Below, in pieces: positions 62,666 to 64,000 of a DNA stretch of 64,000 bases. Position 1 is the stretch's first letter. Each line of letters opens with the position of its first letter. The notes under the pieces are model-generated. The model was not told where the DNA came from. It saw only the letters and a list, made by a program, of their open reading frames with translations, and made no database searches. The stretch comes from Cylindrospermopsis curvispora GIHE-G1 (GTDB lineage Bacteria; Cyanobacteriota; Cyanobacteriia; Cyanobacteriales; Nostocaceae), in contig NZ_CP060822.1 in the NCBI RefSeq assembly GCF_014489415.1, positions 1,838,501-1,902,500 on the forward strand. The letters are read 5' to 3'. The translations under genes and the position numbers were made by a program.

Positions 62666-64000
62666 CTAGTTATTGAAAGCACTACTTAAACGTTTCAACA
62701 CTTGACCAATAGTTATAAACTCTTGGTTTCTAGACAGTGCGGTCACCGTAGCATCATCACTGGTGTCAAGAATCTGGTTAAATATGAATATGGCTCTGTT
62801 TAGCCGTACGGGCTCTATGGTTACATTTTGAACTATTTTAGAGTTGGATTCTGATTTATTCCTAGGATCGGAGGCTAGTGTACTACTAGCTAATAAACTG
62901 AGAGGCTGACCTTTCTCTAATTTTGGTTCAAGGGTCTGGTTGGTGGCAATTATCATTAAACCGGATAAACTATTGATCAACGCTACTACCTGAGTATAAT
63001 TTGCTCCGCTTAGAGCTATGCTAGTGCCAGTTTGTATCTGGGCTCCTGACAATTCAGCGGAAGTGGCTGCGGCAATAAACCCGGCAGCGTTAGCAACTTG
63101 GTTAGATGTGCCTTTCAAGACTAAACTTAGGGTTTGTCCATTGACAGTTGTAACGGTTGCAGTCGTTGATACAGTTTGACTATTGGCAGTAAGGCTTATA
63201 GGTAAAATACGTACTGACGCCGTGTTGCTAGTCACCTCTACTCCTTGTCCCAAAGATATTTGAGCTGCCACATTTTGACCAGCTTGTAATGGTGTTGCTA
63301 CTGTTGCTGAGTTATTGATACTTGTGGGCGTGATCACTGCCGTTACGGGACTACTAGGAATTATAGATGTTGTCGCTGAGTTATTATTATTTGTGGATGT
63401 TGCCACCGTTGCGGTAGTGCTAGAAGTTGTTGCTGAGTTATTATTATTTGGGGATGTTGCCACCGTTGCGGGAGTGCTAGAAGTTGGAGGTGTCACCACC
63501 GTTGTAGGAGTGCTAGAAGTTGGAGGTGTCACCACTGTTGCGGGAGTGCTAGAAGTTGGAGGTGTCACCACCGTTGTAGGAGTGCTAGAAGTTGGAGGTG
63601 TCACCACTGTTGCGGGAGTGCTAGAAGTTGGAGGTGTCACCACCGTTATGGGAGTGCTGGGAACTGCTGGTGTCACCACCGTTGTAGGAGTGCTAGAAGT
63701 TGGAGGTGTTGCCACCGTTGTAGGAGTGCTGGGAACTGCTGGTGTCACCACCGTTGCGGGAGTGCTGGGAACTGCTGGTGTCACCACCGTTATGGGAGTG
63801 CTAGAAGTTGGAGGTGTTGCCACCGTTGTAGGACTGCTAGGAGTTGGGGATGTCACCACCGTTATGGGAGTGCTAGAAGTTGGAGGTGTCACCACCGTTG
63901 TAGGACTGCTAGGAGTTGGGGATGTCACCACCGTTGCGGGAGTGCTGGGAACTGCTGGTGTCACCACCGTTGTAGGAGTGCTGGGAGTTGGGGATGTCAC
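62666..64000 (-). CDS. Thr/Pro-repeat protein, C-terminal part (N-terminus outside window)
   Basis: At least 444 aa, with the frame open to the window edge. The N-terminal visible half is a low-complexity array with units such as STPTTVVTPPTS and STPATVVTPAVP (12 aa, 36 bp), then SPNNNNSATTSS-type segments. The C-terminal about 220 residues are a non-repetitive domain (QAGQNVAAQISLGQGVEV; GFIAAATSAELSGAQIQTGT; SRNQEFITIGQVLKRLSSAF) that I cannot name. The Thr/Pro array suggests an extended, possibly glycosylated cell-surface linker. It is transcribed toward the truncated gene at 62078-62479. Confidence 0.7.
   Translation of the reverse strand: MTSPTPSTPTTVVTPAVPSTPATVVTSPTPSSPTTVVTPPTSSTPITVVTSPTPSSPTTVATPPTSSTPITVVTPAVPSTPATVVTPAVPSTPTTVATPPTSSTPTTVVTPAVPSTPITVVTPPTSSTPATVVTPPTSSTPTTVVTPPTSSTPATVVTPPTSSTPTTVVTPPTSSTPATVATSPNNNNSATTSSTTATVATSTNNNNSATTSIIPSSPVTAVITPTSINNSATVATPLQAGQNVAAQISLGQGVEVTSNTASVRILPISLTANSQTVSTTATVTTVNGQTLSLVLKGTSNQVANAAGFIAAATSAELSGAQIQTGTSIALSGANYTQVVALINSLSGLMIIATNQTLEPKLEKGQPLSLLASSTLASDPRNKSESNSKIVQNVTIEPVRLNRAIFIFNQILDTSDDATVTALSRNQEFITIGQVLKRLSSAFNN
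63460..63998 (-). repeat. 36-bp tandem repeats encoding Thr/Pro units
   Basis: Plus-strand consensus GTTGGAGGTGTCACCACCGT followed by TGTAGGAGTGCTAGAA. About 15 units are visible, in three variants (GTTGGAGG, ACTGCTGG and GTTGGGGA starts). The array continues past the window edge. Confidence 0.85.

Noticed and set aside
1..64000. tRNA or rRNA genes
   Set aside because: No cloverleaf-like or rRNA-like sequence was recognised by eye; a tRNA scan would be needed to exclude a missed one.

Overview
The window looks like a filamentous (Nostocales-type) cyanobacterium. It is AT-rich, carries many copies of the cyanobacterial HIP1 octamer GCGATCGC, and holds repeat families and cadherin/Calx-beta/DUF4114/dockerin surface proteins typical of that group. 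A Cylindrospermopsis/Raphidiopsis-like genome is possible but cannot be shown from sequence reading alone.

Region 1 (1-15.0 kb) is phage defence. After the tail of an LCP (LytR-type) protein and an AlbA_2/Schlafen-like ATPase gene, a minus-strand BREX type-1-like operon reads brxB - brxC - RNase T2 - pglX - pglZ - brxL. Two things are odd: brxA is not at the locus, and a gene for an exported RNase T2 plus a MITE-like repeat lie between brxC and pglX. A 50-aa gene with a good ribosome binding site and queE (7-deazaguanine synthesis) follow.

Region 2 (16-23 kb) is accessory and decayed. It has a tandem duplication of a gene ending in KQYSP repeats (the second copy has a nonsense mutation), an MFS exporter, and an NRPS remnant (A-domain tail - PCP - C domain) cut at its 5' end by a degenerate IS200-like (Y1 transposase) element.

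Region 3 (23.1-58.9 kb) holds five giant minus-strand genes (3771, 3012, about 1155, 1924 and about 1787 aa) for repetitive extracellular proteins. They share cohesin-like modules, cadherin and Calx-beta repeats, dockerin-like EF-hand tails or DUF4114 tails, a vWA domain, a VWD domain and a beta-helix. Two of them contain a Tyr/Gly-rich module of about 110 aa (nine copies) that I do not recognise. Cohesin-like and dockerin-like modules on the same and on neighbouring proteins suggest a self-assembling surface layer or fibre. Internal repeats are nearly identical at DNA level (25 x 300/303 bp, 9 x 351 bp, 4 x 294 bp), which points to recent amplification.

Region 4 (59-64 kb) is a wrecked surface-protein gene: a dockerin tail and an N-terminal fragment on the same strand flank a broken IS630 and an IS200/IS605 element (tnpA broken, tnpB open). 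A Thr/Pro-repeat protein gene runs off the window end. A MITE-like repeat family is scattered through all regions.
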